A DNA stretch of 43,828 nt from Parcubacteria group bacterium GW2011_GWD2_42_14 (GCA_000998045.1 LCCS01000027.1:1-43828); one strand, 5' to 3'. Positions 1 through 8,580 are shown, counted from the first letter of the stretch. Notes: generated by a model not told the origin, from the sequence alone. Translations and numbers: made by a program.

Positions 1-522
1 CCCACCTCCTCAGCTCCAGAAGGGAATAGTCTCCTTGCAGTCGTTCTAAGTGGACTCAAGGGACTTGGGGTTAGTATCAGTAATCAGTTTGTGCATATCG
101 TAAGCGTCTTTACCGAGGAGCTTACTGTAGGATCAGAAGCAATGCCGACAGGAATACAGTTTTACGATCAGGTGGATGGATCACCATACTGTGTGCGTAT
201 ACATAACGGCGAGATTATTCAGAAGACTGGACTCTGCGAAGCGGCACCACCATCTGAACAGGACAATGACACCCCAGTCGTACAACAACCAGCTTCAGAA
301 CCAAACCCTGAACCACCAGTAACCGACACAACAGATATTCCTACGGACGTACCAACAAGTGACCCCACTAGTCTCCCTGAGGAGCTGACAGACCAACCAC
401 TTGATGAGCAGGCAGATACAGAACCGATAGTGGAAACCGAACAAACACACGTAGAAGAAGTGGTAGTACCTCCAGTAGAAAATGTGTCTGAACCAAAAGA
501 GCAAGTAGTTGCAGTGTTCTAG
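1..522 (+). CDS. C-terminal part of a surface/fibre-type protein (5' end outside window)
   Basis: The frame is open from base 1 with no start in sight, so this is the last 173 codons of a longer protein; the GTG at 91 is only an internal codon. The segment around GIQFYDQVDGSPYCVRI and the Cys pair ending in TGLC resemble the end modules of large secreted or fibre-like proteins that I associate with Parcubacteria; this is family memory, not proof. From about position 250 the protein becomes a Pro/Glu/Thr-rich low-complexity tail of about 90 residues with no fold. The gene ends 38 nt before a perfect palindrome at 560-579 that may end its transcript. It converges on the minus-strand MFS gene. 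Function unknown. Confidence 0.6.
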   Translation, partial: PTSSAPEGNSLLAVVLSGLKGLGVSISNQFVHIVSVFTEELTVGSEAMPTGIQFYDQVDGSPYCVRIHNGEIIQKTGLCEAAPPSEQDNDTPVVQQPASEPNPEPPVTDTTDIPTDVPTSDPTSLPEELTDQPLDEQADTEPIVETEQTHVEEVVVPPVENVSEPKEQVVAVF

Positions 523-559
523 ACAAGGTGATTTAAAGGATATTTAATTTTAGTATTTT

Positions 560-579
560 TACTAGAATTAATTCTAGTA
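560..579. repeat. Perfect 20-bp palindrome, CTAG family
   Basis: TACTAGAATTAATTCTAGTA is identical to its reverse complement and is followed by TTCTTTTC. The same core recurs at 10489-10520 and, rearranged, at 27009-27054 and 40707-40734. Here it sits between convergent genes, where it could act as a weak two-way terminator. Confidence 0.75.
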
Positions 580-629
580 TTCTTTTCAACTTTATAAACT
601 TTTAACATTCAACTTAACGCACGCCCGCG

Positions 630-1811
630 TTATCGTGTATCAACTAACGCGTAGCTATGGTAGACCCCTAGGAACATAATGCCTCCAAGTATGAGCCATA
701 AGTATTGGATATCAAACGCTAGAAGAAGCAAGCCTGCAGTAAAAGGTCCTACCGCATATGCGAGTGGGCGAAGCATGTGGAAAATGCTTAAAATACTTGT
801 GTCATTTCCATCAATTTGTTTAAAGAAGTATGTTTCGTTCATAATTTCAATGAGTGCGACACCGATACGAGTTGCGAAGAGTGCACCTCCCCACACGAAC
901 ACGCTTTCTGAGTTGAGAAAAAAAAGGAATGCAGTTGAGAAAGCGGTTACCACAAATCCTGTAAGTAAGAGTTCTTTCTCGCCAAGCCATTTATCCGCTA
1001 TGATACCCGCAGGCACTTCCAAAAGCAGGTAGGGGACTAACATGATGAATAAAATAATACCTATTTCTGTCCAAGAAAAACCAATCCGTATGTGAAGATA
1101 TATAGGAAGATAGATTACCATCCATGAGAAAAAAAACCGAAGGAGAAACTGTGCAGATGAAATATGAAAAATATTTTTGTTAGTACAAAGTACTTGCCAC
1201 ATGGTGACAAGTGAAAGAACCTTGTAAGGAGGATCGTTGAATGTTCTAAAGCGAGCAACAAGCAGTACAATAACAGGAATAAGGTATAGCGCGCTCATGA
1301 GATATGCGTTGTCGTAGTTCACTGGTGCTCCAACAAGTGTTCCTGAAATATATGGTGAGAATAAGGAAGCGAGAACTGCCATAAACAAGAAAACACCACG
1401 AACAGACCCTGTAGTGTTTTCATCTTTTGTATAATTTTCCATAAATACATCAAGACAAAAAATTGTCACTGACATGGATATTGCATGTATTACAAACAGT
1501 ACAAACAACCATCCAACATTAGTGATGGTTGCTAATCCCAAAGATGCAAGTAAATTAAGAGTCGTTGCAGATAGAGCAGTGTAATAGTTCCCAATCTTTG
1601 TAAGAAATATAACACTGCTTGCAAGCACAATGAGTGAAAGAAGTGAGCTTGTTGCATATAGTAAACCTACTTCTGATTGAGTTAGAAATTGTTCTAGGAA
1701 ACTTGAGTCGAGGTAATGAATTCCAAAAAAATGAAATGCGTGAAAAAGTGCAATAGCATAAAGCCAGCTTACAACGCCAGCTTTATGGAAATGTCGTAGG
1801 ATATATTCCAT
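630..1811 (-). CDS. Major facilitator superfamily (MFS) transporter
   Basis: The 393-residue protein is almost entirely hydrophobic, with about 11-12 predicted membrane helices separated by short polar loops, the size and layout of an MFS permease. A hydrophilic central stretch (about residues 188-205, near ARFRTFNDPPYK) fits the loop between the two six-helix halves. The second half contains a helix with GFSWTEIGIILFI followed by VPAGIIADKWLGEK, which matches the MFS loop motif (G-x-x-x-D-x-x-G). The substrate cannot be told from sequence. It lies downstream of RNase J on the same strand with a 153-nt spacer holding an inverted repeat, so it is probably a separate unit. No Shine-Dalgarno is seen before the ATG at 1811. 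Confidence 0.8.
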   Translation of the reverse strand: MEYILRHFHKAGVVSWLYAIALFHAFHFFGIHYLDSSFLEQFLTQSEVGLLYATSSLLSLIVLASSVIFLTKIGNYYTALSATTLNLLASLGLATITNVGWLFVLFVIHAISMSVTIFCLDVFMENYTKDENTTGSVRGVFLFMAVLASLFSPYISGTLVGAPVNYDNAYLMSALYLIPVIVLLVARFRTFNDPPYKVLSLVTMWQVLCTNKNIFHISSAQFLLRFFFSWMVIYLPIYLHIRIGFSWTEIGIILFIMLVPYLLLEVPAGIIADKWLGEKELLLTGFVVTAFSTAFLFFLNSESVFVWGGALFATRIGVALIEIMNETYFFKQIDGNDTSILSIFHMLRPLAYAVGPFTAGLLLLAFDIQYLWLILGGIMFLGVYHSYALVDTR

Positions 1812-1824
1812 GAATTACTTTTTT

Positions 1825-1964
1825 TAGGACTTACTGAAACAGATGTTATTCGAGGCGCCCAAGCAAAATGGAACGAGTTGTATGAATATTACTACGAGAG
1901 ATATTTTGCAGGGCAACGCCTGCCTGTGCAGACAGGAAGAAGAACGCTGTTTCCGTAAGTCCTA
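1825..1964. repeat. 140-nt element with 18-nt inverted ends
   Basis: TAGGACTTACTGAAACAG at 1825-1842 is the reverse complement of 1947-1964 with one mismatch. The 104 nt between the arms, together with the arms, also stay open on the plus strand for about 42 codons (GLTETDVIRGAQAKWNELYE and onward to LFP-stop at 1956), with a protein-like composition. It begins directly after the rnj stop codon. It could be a large terminator stem, a miniature element with terminal inverted repeats, or a gene remnant. Confidence 0.5.
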
Positions 1965-3980
1965 CTATAAACCAAGGACGACTGGTATGACAATAGGTCG
2001 CTTATTGGTTTTCTGCAAGAGAAACCTTTCAACTTGCTCGGCAATATTTTGTTTGACGTATTCAAAGTTTATAGGGTTCGTATCCTTTGTAGTGTCTGCA
2101 ATTGCTTTCTTTACAATAACACGAGCTTCACCAAGAAGATCTTGACTCTCACGCAGGTACACAAATCCTCGTGAAATAATATCTGGCGACTTTCGCAACT
2201 CGCCCGTACGAGCGTTGACCGTGGCAATGATGACAAACATACCGTCCTGCGCAAGAGTCTTCCTATCACGAATCACTACTTCCTGGACATCTCCCACTGA
2301 AAGTCCGTCTACCATCATGATTGAGTGAGGAGCCTTCACATCGAGTATCTTCATTTCTTTTCCTTCAATAATGTCAACAATGGTACCGTTATCTGGAATG
2401 ATGACATTTTCTTTGGGGAAACCAGCATCAATGTTTGCCTGCGCATGACAGCGCAACATTGAATGGTAGCCATAGCCCGGCATAAAAAATTTGGGTTTAA
2501 CTTGTTCACGTATCCATACAAGTTCGCCACTGTTTCCATGACCTGTCGAGTGAACATCGCTTGCGCGGTAATGAATGATACGGACTCCGTGTCGGTACAT
2601 GTTGTCTTTGAGTCGTTGTACCGATATTTCATTCCCAGGGATAACCGAGCTTGAAAGTACTACAGTATCTCGGTCGTTAAGTACGATAGAACGATGTTTG
2701 TTGGTCGCAATGCGCATGAGTGCTGCAAACTCCTCACCCTGTGCACCTGTTGCCAAAATGACCACACGTTCCGCAGGGTACTCTTCTATTTGTTCAGCTG
2801 TAATAAAGGTATCTGGTCGGACTTCGAGACGTTTTGCAAGTTTGGCAATCTCAATATTTGTTTTAATTGAACGACCTTCGGCGACAATTTTTTTGTTAAG
2901 AGTTTCGCAGACGCCGATAATATGAATGAGTCGTTCAAACTGACTCGCAAAGGTCCCAATTATAAGACGCCCTTTCACTGAACGAATTATTTCTTCAAGT
3001 GTGATATGTACTACTGACTCAGGAATAGAAAATCCTGTACGTTCTGCATTGGTACTGTCTGCGTAGAGAAGGAGGTTGTTGCCCTTACCAACACCGGCCC
3101 ATACTTTCTGCTCACGTTTTGTAGGAGTGCCGTCCTCGTGGTCGAGTTTGAGGTCTCCGGAAATAACGATGTTGCCGTACTTCGTTTCTATGATTATTCC
3201 GCACGAATCTGAAATCGAGTGTGTGACAGGGAAGAATCGTACCACTGTTTTGCCAAGCGTTGCTTTAGAAATACGATCAACTATTTTGATATCTGGCTTC
3301 GGCAGGTGAGGAAATTCTTCTTGACGTTTCTTTATCAAGAGCCCCGTAACTTCGGTGCAATACACTGGAGGATTGTTGAGTCGCTCAAGGATATAGGGCA
3401 AACCTCCTATATGGTCGAGGTGCCCATGGGTGATGACTATGGCCCGAACTTTTTCTTTTCTATCTTCGAGGTACCGAGTGTTCGGTAAGATGTAGTCAAT
3501 TCCAGGAGATTCTTCATCAGAAATAAACTGGAAACCCACATCTGAGACAATAATGTCATCAGGTGTTTCAACCACGAACATATTTTTACCTACCTCTTCA
3601 ACACCTCCAAGAGGAATAACTCGCACAGCATTCTGAGGTACAGGAGGTATGTATACATCCAGTTTTTTAGCGGGGAGGTTTATATGAGGCGCCTTAATTG
3701 GTAATCGTGATGATCGCTTGGAAAGTGATTGATTAGGTTTTTTTCGTGCAGTATGACGAGTCGGAGCTTGCTTGGGTGCATTTTTCCTCTTACGTGTAGC
3801 ATCGTGAGCAACAAAAGGTCGAGAACGTCTTGCGCGAGCAGTAGTACCAGATTTTTCTGTTACGGAAGGCGTAGTATTGTTTGTATTTACATTAGTATTT
3901 GTAAATGTTCGTATAGACGGTCGTCTATGTGGACTTCGAGAGTCCGAAGGAGTGCGACGATGCGCATTATTATGTGGCAT
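1965..3980 (-). CDS. rnj: Ribonuclease J family (metallo-beta-lactamase/beta-CASP RNase)
   Basis: RNase J enzymes carry out 5'-3' exonucleolytic and endonucleolytic RNA decay and processing. The 671-residue protein has a basic, disordered N-terminal extension (about residues 1-110, rich in R/K/T/N), a metallo-beta-lactamase domain with HGHLDH at 185-190, His254 (THSISDS) and Asp276 (SGDLKLD), and a beta-CASP domain with STGHGNSGEL (His481). The last motif is odd: family members read P-x-H-G-E, whereas here residues 501-505 read PGYGY, so the expected metal-binding His is Tyr503. Residues after 515 are the C-terminal region. The gene is divergent from gap across a 325-nt spacer. No Shine-Dalgarno precedes the ATG. 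Confidence 0.92.
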   Translation of the reverse strand: MPHNNAHRRTPSDSRSPHRRPSIRTFTNTNVNTNNTTPSVTEKSGTTARARRSRPFVAHDATRKRKNAPKQAPTRHTARKKPNQSLSKRSSRLPIKAPHINLPAKKLDVYIPPVPQNAVRVIPLGGVEEVGKNMFVVETPDDIIVSDVGFQFISDEESPGIDYILPNTRYLEDRKEKVRAIVITHGHLDHIGGLPYILERLNNPPVYCTEVTGLLIKKRQEEFPHLPKPDIKIVDRISKATLGKTVVRFFPVTHSISDSCGIIIETKYGNIVISGDLKLDHEDGTPTKREQKVWAGVGKGNNLLLYADSTNAERTGFSIPESVVHITLEEIIRSVKGRLIIGTFASQFERLIHIIGVCETLNKKIVAEGRSIKTNIEIAKLAKRLEVRPDTFITAEQIEEYPAERVVILATGAQGEEFAALMRIATNKHRSIVLNDRDTVVLSSSVIPGNEISVQRLKDNMYRHGVRIIHYRASDVHSTGHGNSGELVWIREQVKPKFFMPGYGYHSMLRCHAQANIDAGFPKENVIIPDNGTIVDIIEGKEMKILDVKAPHSIMMVDGLSVGDVQEVVIRDRKTLAQDGMFVIIATVNARTGELRKSPDIISRGFVYLRESQDLLGEARVIVKKAIADTTKDTNPINFEYVKQNIAEQVERFLLQKTNKRPIVIPVVLGL

Positions 3981-4305
3981 GATGTTTAGTTGAAATAATC
4001 GAAATAATAGTTTTTATTACGTAGTATAACACACACAAATTCTTCTCTTATGAATGTGAGTCTCTATGAAGTATGCTTCCAGGTAGCCTGTATGAAGTAC
4101 CTTAGGAGTAGCCTTGTAGAGAACTATAGCAAAGAGGGGCGAAAGACGCAATATCTGTCGCAGTAACGAGTAAGGCGTTATGAGTTGACTCGTTACTCGC
4201 TTTACTCAGAACTCGTTACTGTGAATGTGTATATCCACACAAATGTAAGGGTATTCATTTGGTATACTACATAAATAGATTATTCAAAGTTCATTACATA
4301 TCATT
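3981..4305. promoter_or_regulatory. Divergent rnj/gap spacer with nested inverted repeats
   Basis: No gene is seen. CAGTAACGAGT (4161-4171) is perfectly complementary to ACTCGTTACTG (4211-4221), and its inner part can instead pair with ACTCGTTACT at 4188-4197, so two mutually exclusive hairpins are possible. The element lies upstream of the likely gap transcription start and on the leader side of rnj, so if it acts in RNA it would act on rnj. ACTC-type words at roughly 10-nt spacing recur in other spacers of this window. Confidence 0.45.
4260..4268 (+). promoter_or_regulatory. Extended -10 promoter of the gap operon
   Basis: TGGTATACT is an extended -10 element (TG-N-TATACT). It lies 37 nt before the gap ATG and predicts a leader of about 30 nt. 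No clear -35 is seen, as is usual for extended -10 promoters. Confidence 0.6.
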
Positions 4306-5358
4306 ATGGCTATTCGAGTTGCAATAAATGGTTTTGGTCGCATCGGTCGCGCTTTTTTACGTATTGTCGAAAAAAATCCCGAAGTAGAAGTGGTTGCTAT
4401 CAATGATTTGTCAGATGTAGAAAATCTCGCATATCTGCTTAAATACGATTCCGCGTATGGTCAAGCCCCATTTGTCGTAGGTACTCGAAAAGATGATTGG
4501 CGTACACTTCTTACCGTAAACGGAAGAGACGTTGCTGTGTACAAAGAGAAGGATCCCGCTGCACTTCCTTGGCGTGACCTTGCTATAGATGTAGTTGTCG
4601 AAGCCACGGGCGCATTCTGTGAATATGGTAAAGCGAAACTACATTTGGATGCTGGTGCAAAACGCGTAGTAATTACTGCTCCCGTGAAGGGTGAGCCGAG
4701 CGAGGTAGGTATTGTCGGTGGCACCGTACTTATGGGTGTCAACGATGACCAGCTTGCCACGTGCGATATAAGTTCTAATGGTTCATGTACTACAAACGCC
4801 GTATCGCCTATTATAGAAATATTGCACGAAACGATAGGTATCGAAAAAGCGATGCTCAACACGATTCATGCGTACACAGCTACACAAGCAATCGTTGATG
4901 TACCTGATGCAAAAGAGTGGAGACGGGGGAGGGCAGGAGCCCACAACATTATTCCTAGCTCGACGGGTGCGGCGACCGCACTTACCAAGGTTGTAACAGA
5001 TCTGCAGGGAAAGTTCGATGGTATTGCAATGCGTGTACCAGTTATTTCAGGTTCAGTTGCAGACGTAACCTTTATCTCCAAGAGGCCAACTTCAGTCGAA
5101 GAGGTAAATGGTGTGCTTCGTCTTGCTGCAGAGGACGAACGTTGGAAGCCCGTCTTCTCCGCTTCAAGTGAAGAGTTAGTATCAAGTGATATCCTAGGTT
5201 CTCAGTATGCGAGTATTGCAGATTTGACCATGACTCGCGTTGTTGATGGAACACTTGTAAAAGTATGTGCATGGTATGACAATGAGATGGGGTATACACA
5301 GAGCCTTGTGCACCACGTACTCAAAACAGGAAGCTTCTCACAGAATAAGAAGGTGTAA
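4306..5358 (+). CDS. gap: Glyceraldehyde-3-phosphate dehydrogenase, type I
   Basis: This cytosolic enzyme converts glyceraldehyde 3-phosphate, NAD(P) and phosphate to 1,3-bisphosphoglycerate. The protein has 350 residues, slightly longer than the usual 330-340. It has the N-terminal Rossmann motif NGFGRIGR (8-15), Asp34 at the end of the second strand where NAD ribose usually binds, and the catalytic SCTTN with Cys161. The C-terminal WYDNEMGY signature is present at the end of the catalytic domain. It is the first gene of a unit continuing with rpiB, rpe and split transketolase, linking lower glycolysis to the non-oxidative pentose phosphate pathway. The ATG at 4306 matches the family start exactly. 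Confidence 0.97.
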   Translation: MAIRVAINGFGRIGRAFLRIVEKNPEVEVVAINDLSDVENLAYLLKYDSAYGQAPFVVGTRKDDWRTLLTVNGRDVAVYKEKDPAALPWRDLAIDVVVEATGAFCEYGKAKLHLDAGAKRVVITAPVKGEPSEVGIVGGTVLMGVNDDQLATCDISSNGSCTTNAVSPIIEILHETIGIEKAMLNTIHAYTATQAIVDVPDAKEWRRGRAGAHNIIPSSTGAATALTKVVTDLQGKFDGIAMRVPVISGSVADVTFISKRPTSVEEVNGVLRLAAEDERWKPVFSASSEELVSSDILGSQYASIADLTMTRVVDGTLVKVCAWYDNEMGYTQSLVHHVLKTGSFSQNKKV

Positions 5359-5395
5359 TAGTAAAGTTTAAAAGCTTGGTATCTCAAAATAAAAT

Positions 5396-5881
5396 ATGCG
5401 TATTATAATTGCATGTGACCATGCAGGTTTTGAACTAAAGGAACATTTGAAAGATGTTATTTCTGCGTGGGGATATGAAGTCGTCGACAGAGGTGCACCT
5501 ACATATGAGAGACAAGATGACTATCCAGACTATGTGACACCTGCAGCTCGCGCTGTAAGTGAAGATGACTCACGACAGACTCGAGCAATTATTATTGGTA
5601 GTTCAGGGCAAGGGGAGGCAATTGTTGCCAACAGGTTTGCTCATGTGCGTGCAGTTGTGTATGCCGGGGAACCCCGTGGTGCTCAGACAAACACACCAAC
5701 AATGCTTATGCTCACTCGAGAACATAACGATGCAAATGTACTCTCACTTGGTGCCCGATTTCTTGATATTCAAACGGCTGAAGTAGCAGTAAAGACATGG
5801 CTCGAAACACCATTCAGTAATGAAGAGAGACATATTCGTCGAATACAGAAAATAGAAACTGCAACATCAAACGTAACATGA
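5396..5881 (+). CDS. rpiB: Ribose-5-phosphate isomerase B
   Basis: It interconverts ribose 5-phosphate and ribulose 5-phosphate. At 161 residues it has the typical RpiB/LacAB length. It begins IIIACDHAGFELKEHL (Asp8, His9), the phosphate- and ring-opening site, and has the conserved REHNDANVLSLGAR segment. The Cys used as general base in E. coli RpiB is missing. The loop reads GSSGQGEAIVANR with Glu74, the arrangement described for Mycobacterium tuberculosis RpiB, where a Glu takes the role. The stop overlaps the rpe start as ATGA, indicating translational coupling. The start is 35 nt after the gap stop. Confidence 0.95.
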   Translation: MRIIIACDHAGFELKEHLKDVISAWGYEVVDRGAPTYERQDDYPDYVTPAARAVSEDDSRQTRAIIIGSSGQGEAIVANRFAHVRAVVYAGEPRGAQTNTPTMLMLTREHNDANVLSLGARFLDIQTAEVAVKTWLETPFSNEERHIRRIQKIETATSNVT

Positions 5882-6557
5882 GAGTACAGCGCATAATTCC
5901 GGCTATTATTCCAGACTCTCTGACGCATCTGCAGTCACGACTGCGAGAAGTGCAGGGGGTTGTTAATAGAGTACAGATAGACGTTATGGATGGGACATAC
6001 GCGCCGAGGGTGAGTTGGCCGTATTCGGGGGCAGGGAAGATGAAGGATTGCCATATTGGCAGGATTTTGATTTTGAGATTGATATGTTACTGAATAATCC
6101 TGAGACAAGAATCGCTGAGTGGGCACTAGCTGGTGTCGCATGTCTTATTTTTCATATTGAAACGACAGAAAAAATAGAAACGATAGCACAGGAATGTTAT
6201 GAGCGTCGTATTGAGATGGCGCTTGCACTTAGACCCTCTACAAACATCGAACTGCTAGCGCCATACATTGAGCGTGCTTTATTTGTGCAGGTAATGGGAA
6301 ATGACCGTGTCGGGTATCATGGGGTGAGCCTCGACACGTCAGCGCTCGCAACCATTTCAGCTATAAAGGCACGTTGGCCTAAGACAACAGTTGGGGTTGA
6401 TATCGGTGTGAGTGCAGAGACCTTACCTGAATTATGTAGTGCTGGGGCAACGCGTTTTGCTGCAGGGTCTGCTGTGTTTAACTTTAGTTCACCAGCGGGC
6501 GCAATCTCGCATCTTGAAGGGGTAGCAACATCATGTATTGATAAGAAATATCTATGA
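5878..6557 (+). CDS. rpe: Ribulose-phosphate 3-epimerase-like protein, interrupted by an apparent one-base frameshift
   Basis: Two overlapping frames (5878-6093 and 6015-6557) together encode a full TIM-barrel epimerase of about 226 residues. The N-terminal part reads IIPAIIPDSLTHL, then VQIDVMDGTYAPRVSWPYSG. Re-reading one base in the G5 run at 6027-6031 continues as GREDEGLPYWQDFDFEIDM and on to the family-typical VDIGVSAETL and AAGSAVF near the end. Metal ligands are altered: the usual HxD is QID and the usual HLM is DML, while the late Asp (VDIGV) remains. It may therefore be a divergent CPR epimerase. Both ends overlap neighbours by ATGA. The frameshift may be a consensus error, a real mutation, or ribosomal slippage. 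Confidence 0.8.
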
Positions 6558-7408
6558 GTTTTTTAAGTGAAACAGATAGTATGCACCTAGCCCTTGAGGC
6601 AAACACTCTTCGACAGTTGGTAATTAAAATGCTTGCACGAGCGGGAAGTGGACATACTGCCGGACCTTTAGGTATGGCAGATATTTTTGCAGCGTTTTAC
6701 TTCCATATCCTTGTTCACAAACCAGAAGATCCTTCATGGGAAGATAGAGACAGACTCATACTTAGTAATGGACACATTGTACCTATTCGGTATGTTGCTA
6801 TGGCTCAAGCAGGATATTTTCCTCTCGAAGAGTTGGATACGTATCGTTCACTGGGTTCACGGTTGCAGGGACATCCTGAACGTACGCGTCTTCTTGGACT
6901 TGAGACTACGAGTGGTCCGCTTGGCGAAGGACTTTCTCAAGCAATAGGTATTGCACTTGGAGCCCGGATGGATAAGAAAGATTTTTATACGTATTGTCTT
7001 ATGTCGGATGGTGAACATCAGTGTGGCAATACCTGGGAAGCCATCATGTTTGCAGGTAAGGAAAAGCTTTCACATCTTATTGCGGTGGTAGATAGAAATA
7101 CTATTCAAATAAGCGGACATACAGAAGATGTTATGCCTCTTGAACCTCTCCGTGATAAGTACGAGGCATTTGGCTGGAACGTACTACTTACTGACGGGCA
7201 CAACATAGAACTATTTTGCGAGAGCATTGAACAAGCAAAACTCGAAACAGAAAAGCCGACCGTGATTATTGCAAGTACGATTTCAGGGAAGGGGGTAGAC
7301 TCTATAGAAGCTGATTACACCTGGCATGGAAAAGTACCGACGTCTGAACAAGCTACTCTCTGGGTTACGGATTTGGAAAAAGCTCGTGCAAATATTGCAA
7401 CCATATAA
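6554..7408 (+). CDS. tktA: Transketolase, N-terminal (thiamine diphosphate pyrophosphate-binding) subunit
   Basis: This 284-residue protein is the first third of transketolase, encoded separately as in archaea and many CPR. It has SGHTAGPLGMADI near residue 33 and the ThDP/Mg motif GDGEHQCGNTWEA followed about 20 residues later by DRN. It should pair with the next gene product to move two-carbon units between pentose, tetrose and hexose phosphates. The ATG overlaps the rpe stop (ATGA), and tktB starts 5 nt after its own stop, so subunit production is likely coupled. A disrupted rpe frame would affect this coupling. Confidence 0.95.
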   Translation: MSFLSETDSMHLALEANTLRQLVIKMLARAGSGHTAGPLGMADIFAAFYFHILVHKPEDPSWEDRDRLILSNGHIVPIRYVAMAQAGYFPLEELDTYRSLGSRLQGHPERTRLLGLETTSGPLGEGLSQAIGIALGARMDKKDFYTYCLMSDGEHQCGNTWEAIMFAGKEKLSHLIAVVDRNTIQISGHTEDVMPLEPLRDKYEAFGWNVLLTDGHNIELFCESIEQAKLETEKPTVIIASTISGKGVDSIEADYTWHGKVPTSEQATLWVTDLEKARANIATI

Positions 7409-7413
7409 AAATT

Positions 7414-8412
7414 ATGATTACACAAGAACTTCATCTAGTGACCGATATATTTGACCGTGAAAAAGTTGAAAAGACTTCTCTCCGAAGTGGTTTTCGTGAG
7501 GGTATTCTTGAGGCAGGTGAACGCAATGAGCGTGTTGTGGTACTTAGTGCCGACGTCAGTGATTCAGTGTACGCGTCTGCGTTTAAGGAAAAATTTCCAG
7601 AGCGATATATCGAGGTGGGGGTTGCAGAGCAAAATCTCGCAACGATAGCCTCAGGTTTGGCAAACTACGGGAAAATACCTTGTATTGCCACGTATGCAGT
7701 CTTTAGTCCTGGAAGAAACTGGGAACAAATTCGCACTACTATCGCGCTCGCTAATGTACCGGTAAAGATTATGGGTATGCACACGGGTGTTTCTGTCGGT
7801 CCTGACGGTGCAACGCATCAAGCACTCGAAGATATAACCCTCATGCGAGTTCTTCCGAACATGACTATATTTGTACCTTGTGACAAAGAGGAGGCACGAA
7901 AAGCAGTCCTCACTGCGATAGCAAATGATAAACCAACATATGTTCGCTTTACTCGACATGATACTCCTGTATTTACCACTTCGAAGACACCTTTTGAGGC
8001 TGGGAAAGCGGAATACCTCTGGCGTAGCAGAGAACCTCGTGTAGCTATCATGGGAGCAGGTCCACTCTTGTATGAAGCACTTCATGCGGCACGTATGTTG
8101 GAAGAGCGGGGTATCGGAACAAGTGTGCTCAACCTTCATTCAATTAAACCTATGGATATTGCAAAAGTGCTTGAGGCTGCTCGTGATGCGGGTGCAGTCG
8201 TGTCAGTTGAAGAGCATCAAATCCTAGGTGGGGTGGGTGGTACTATTGCCGAGATACTGATGCAGAATCACCCCATACCTCAAGAGATGGTTGCGATACA
8301 TGACACCTATGGCCAATCAGGAACAGCCCAGGAACTGCTTGAGTATTATAACTTAACTACCGAGGGGATAGTTCAAGCCGTGTTACGGGCCCATGCTCGG
8401 GCACATAATTAG
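7414..8412 (+). CDS. tktB: Transketolase, C-terminal (pyrimidine-binding plus C-terminal) subunit
   Basis: The 332-residue protein holds the pyrimidine-binding domain and the C-terminal domain of transketolase. The key motif is EVGVAEQNLATIASGLA, in which Glu72 corresponds to the Glu that activates the thiamine aminopyrimidine ring. GVSVGPDGATHQALEDI and the VEEHQILGGVGGTIAE segment of the C-terminal domain are also typical. It forms the active enzyme with the preceding subunit and ends the gap-rpiB-rpe-tkt unit. A short tandem repeat and the tRNA locus follow. Confidence 0.95.
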   Translation: MITQELHLVTDIFDREKVEKTSLRSGFREGILEAGERNERVVVLSADVSDSVYASAFKEKFPERYIEVGVAEQNLATIASGLANYGKIPCIATYAVFSPGRNWEQIRTTIALANVPVKIMGMHTGVSVGPDGATHQALEDITLMRVLPNMTIFVPCDKEEARKAVLTAIANDKPTYVRFTRHDTPVFTTSKTPFEAGKAEYLWRSREPRVAIMGAGPLLYEALHAARMLEERGIGTSVLNLHSIKPMDIAKVLEAARDAGAVVSVEEHQILGGVGGTIAEILMQNHPIPQEMVAIHDTYGQSGTAQELLEYYNLTTEGIVQAVLRAHARAHN

Positions 8413-8445
8413 TTGAAAGTTGAAAGTTGAAAGTTGAAAGTTGAA
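8411..8445. repeat. Tandem heptamer repeat, five copies of AGTTGAA
   Basis: Five perfect AGTTGAA units follow the tktB stop directly. Such simple repeats arise and change length by slippage. The 97 nt after it (8446-8541) hold no gene. Confidence 0.9.
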
Positions 8446-8541
8446 ACGTTACAATACATTTCTAATGTCGGGATGTTCCCGTTAGAGATGAGAAAGTATA
8501 AACTATTGAAGTGGTAGTTGTATATTCACCACCGACTTTGT

Positions 8542-8580
8542 CGGGGTATAGTACAGTGGTAGTATGTACGCATGGCCCCG
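8542..8580 (+). tRNA. tRNA-like 5' half (Pro-type acceptor and D arm)
   Basis: CGGGGTA (acceptor), TA, then a D arm GTAC-AGTGGTA-GTAT nearly identical to that of the complete tRNA-Pro 50 nt downstream. After the D arm the sequence departs: GTACG...CGTAC can pair around an 8-nt loop, but no T arm follows. The matching 3' acceptor strand TACCCCG with a T arm occurs only at 8738-8762, beyond the intact tRNA-Pro. It is either one half of a split tRNA or a broken copy. Confidence 0.4.

Noticed and set aside
1843-2145. 100-codon plus-strand frame across the rnj 3' end
   Set aside because: Most of it is antisense to RNase J and its composition is not protein-like. The better frame in the spacer is a different one.
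3076-3989. Plus-strand frames antisense to rnj
   Set aside because: They are shadows with no recognisable domains or ribosome sites.
6025-6032. Programmed -1 frameshifting in rpe
   Set aside because: The G run could allow slippage, but no clear stimulatory stem was found, and two other genes show the same one-base loss, so an error or mutation is simpler. It was not excluded.
6015-6557. Independent gene starting at TTG 6015
   Set aside because: The sequence before it in another frame completes the epimerase N-terminus exactly, so this is the second part of rpe.
8411-8541. Attachment site or origin at the heptamer repeat
   Set aside because: It is only a simple repeat. No integrase, DnaA boxes or matching second site was seen.
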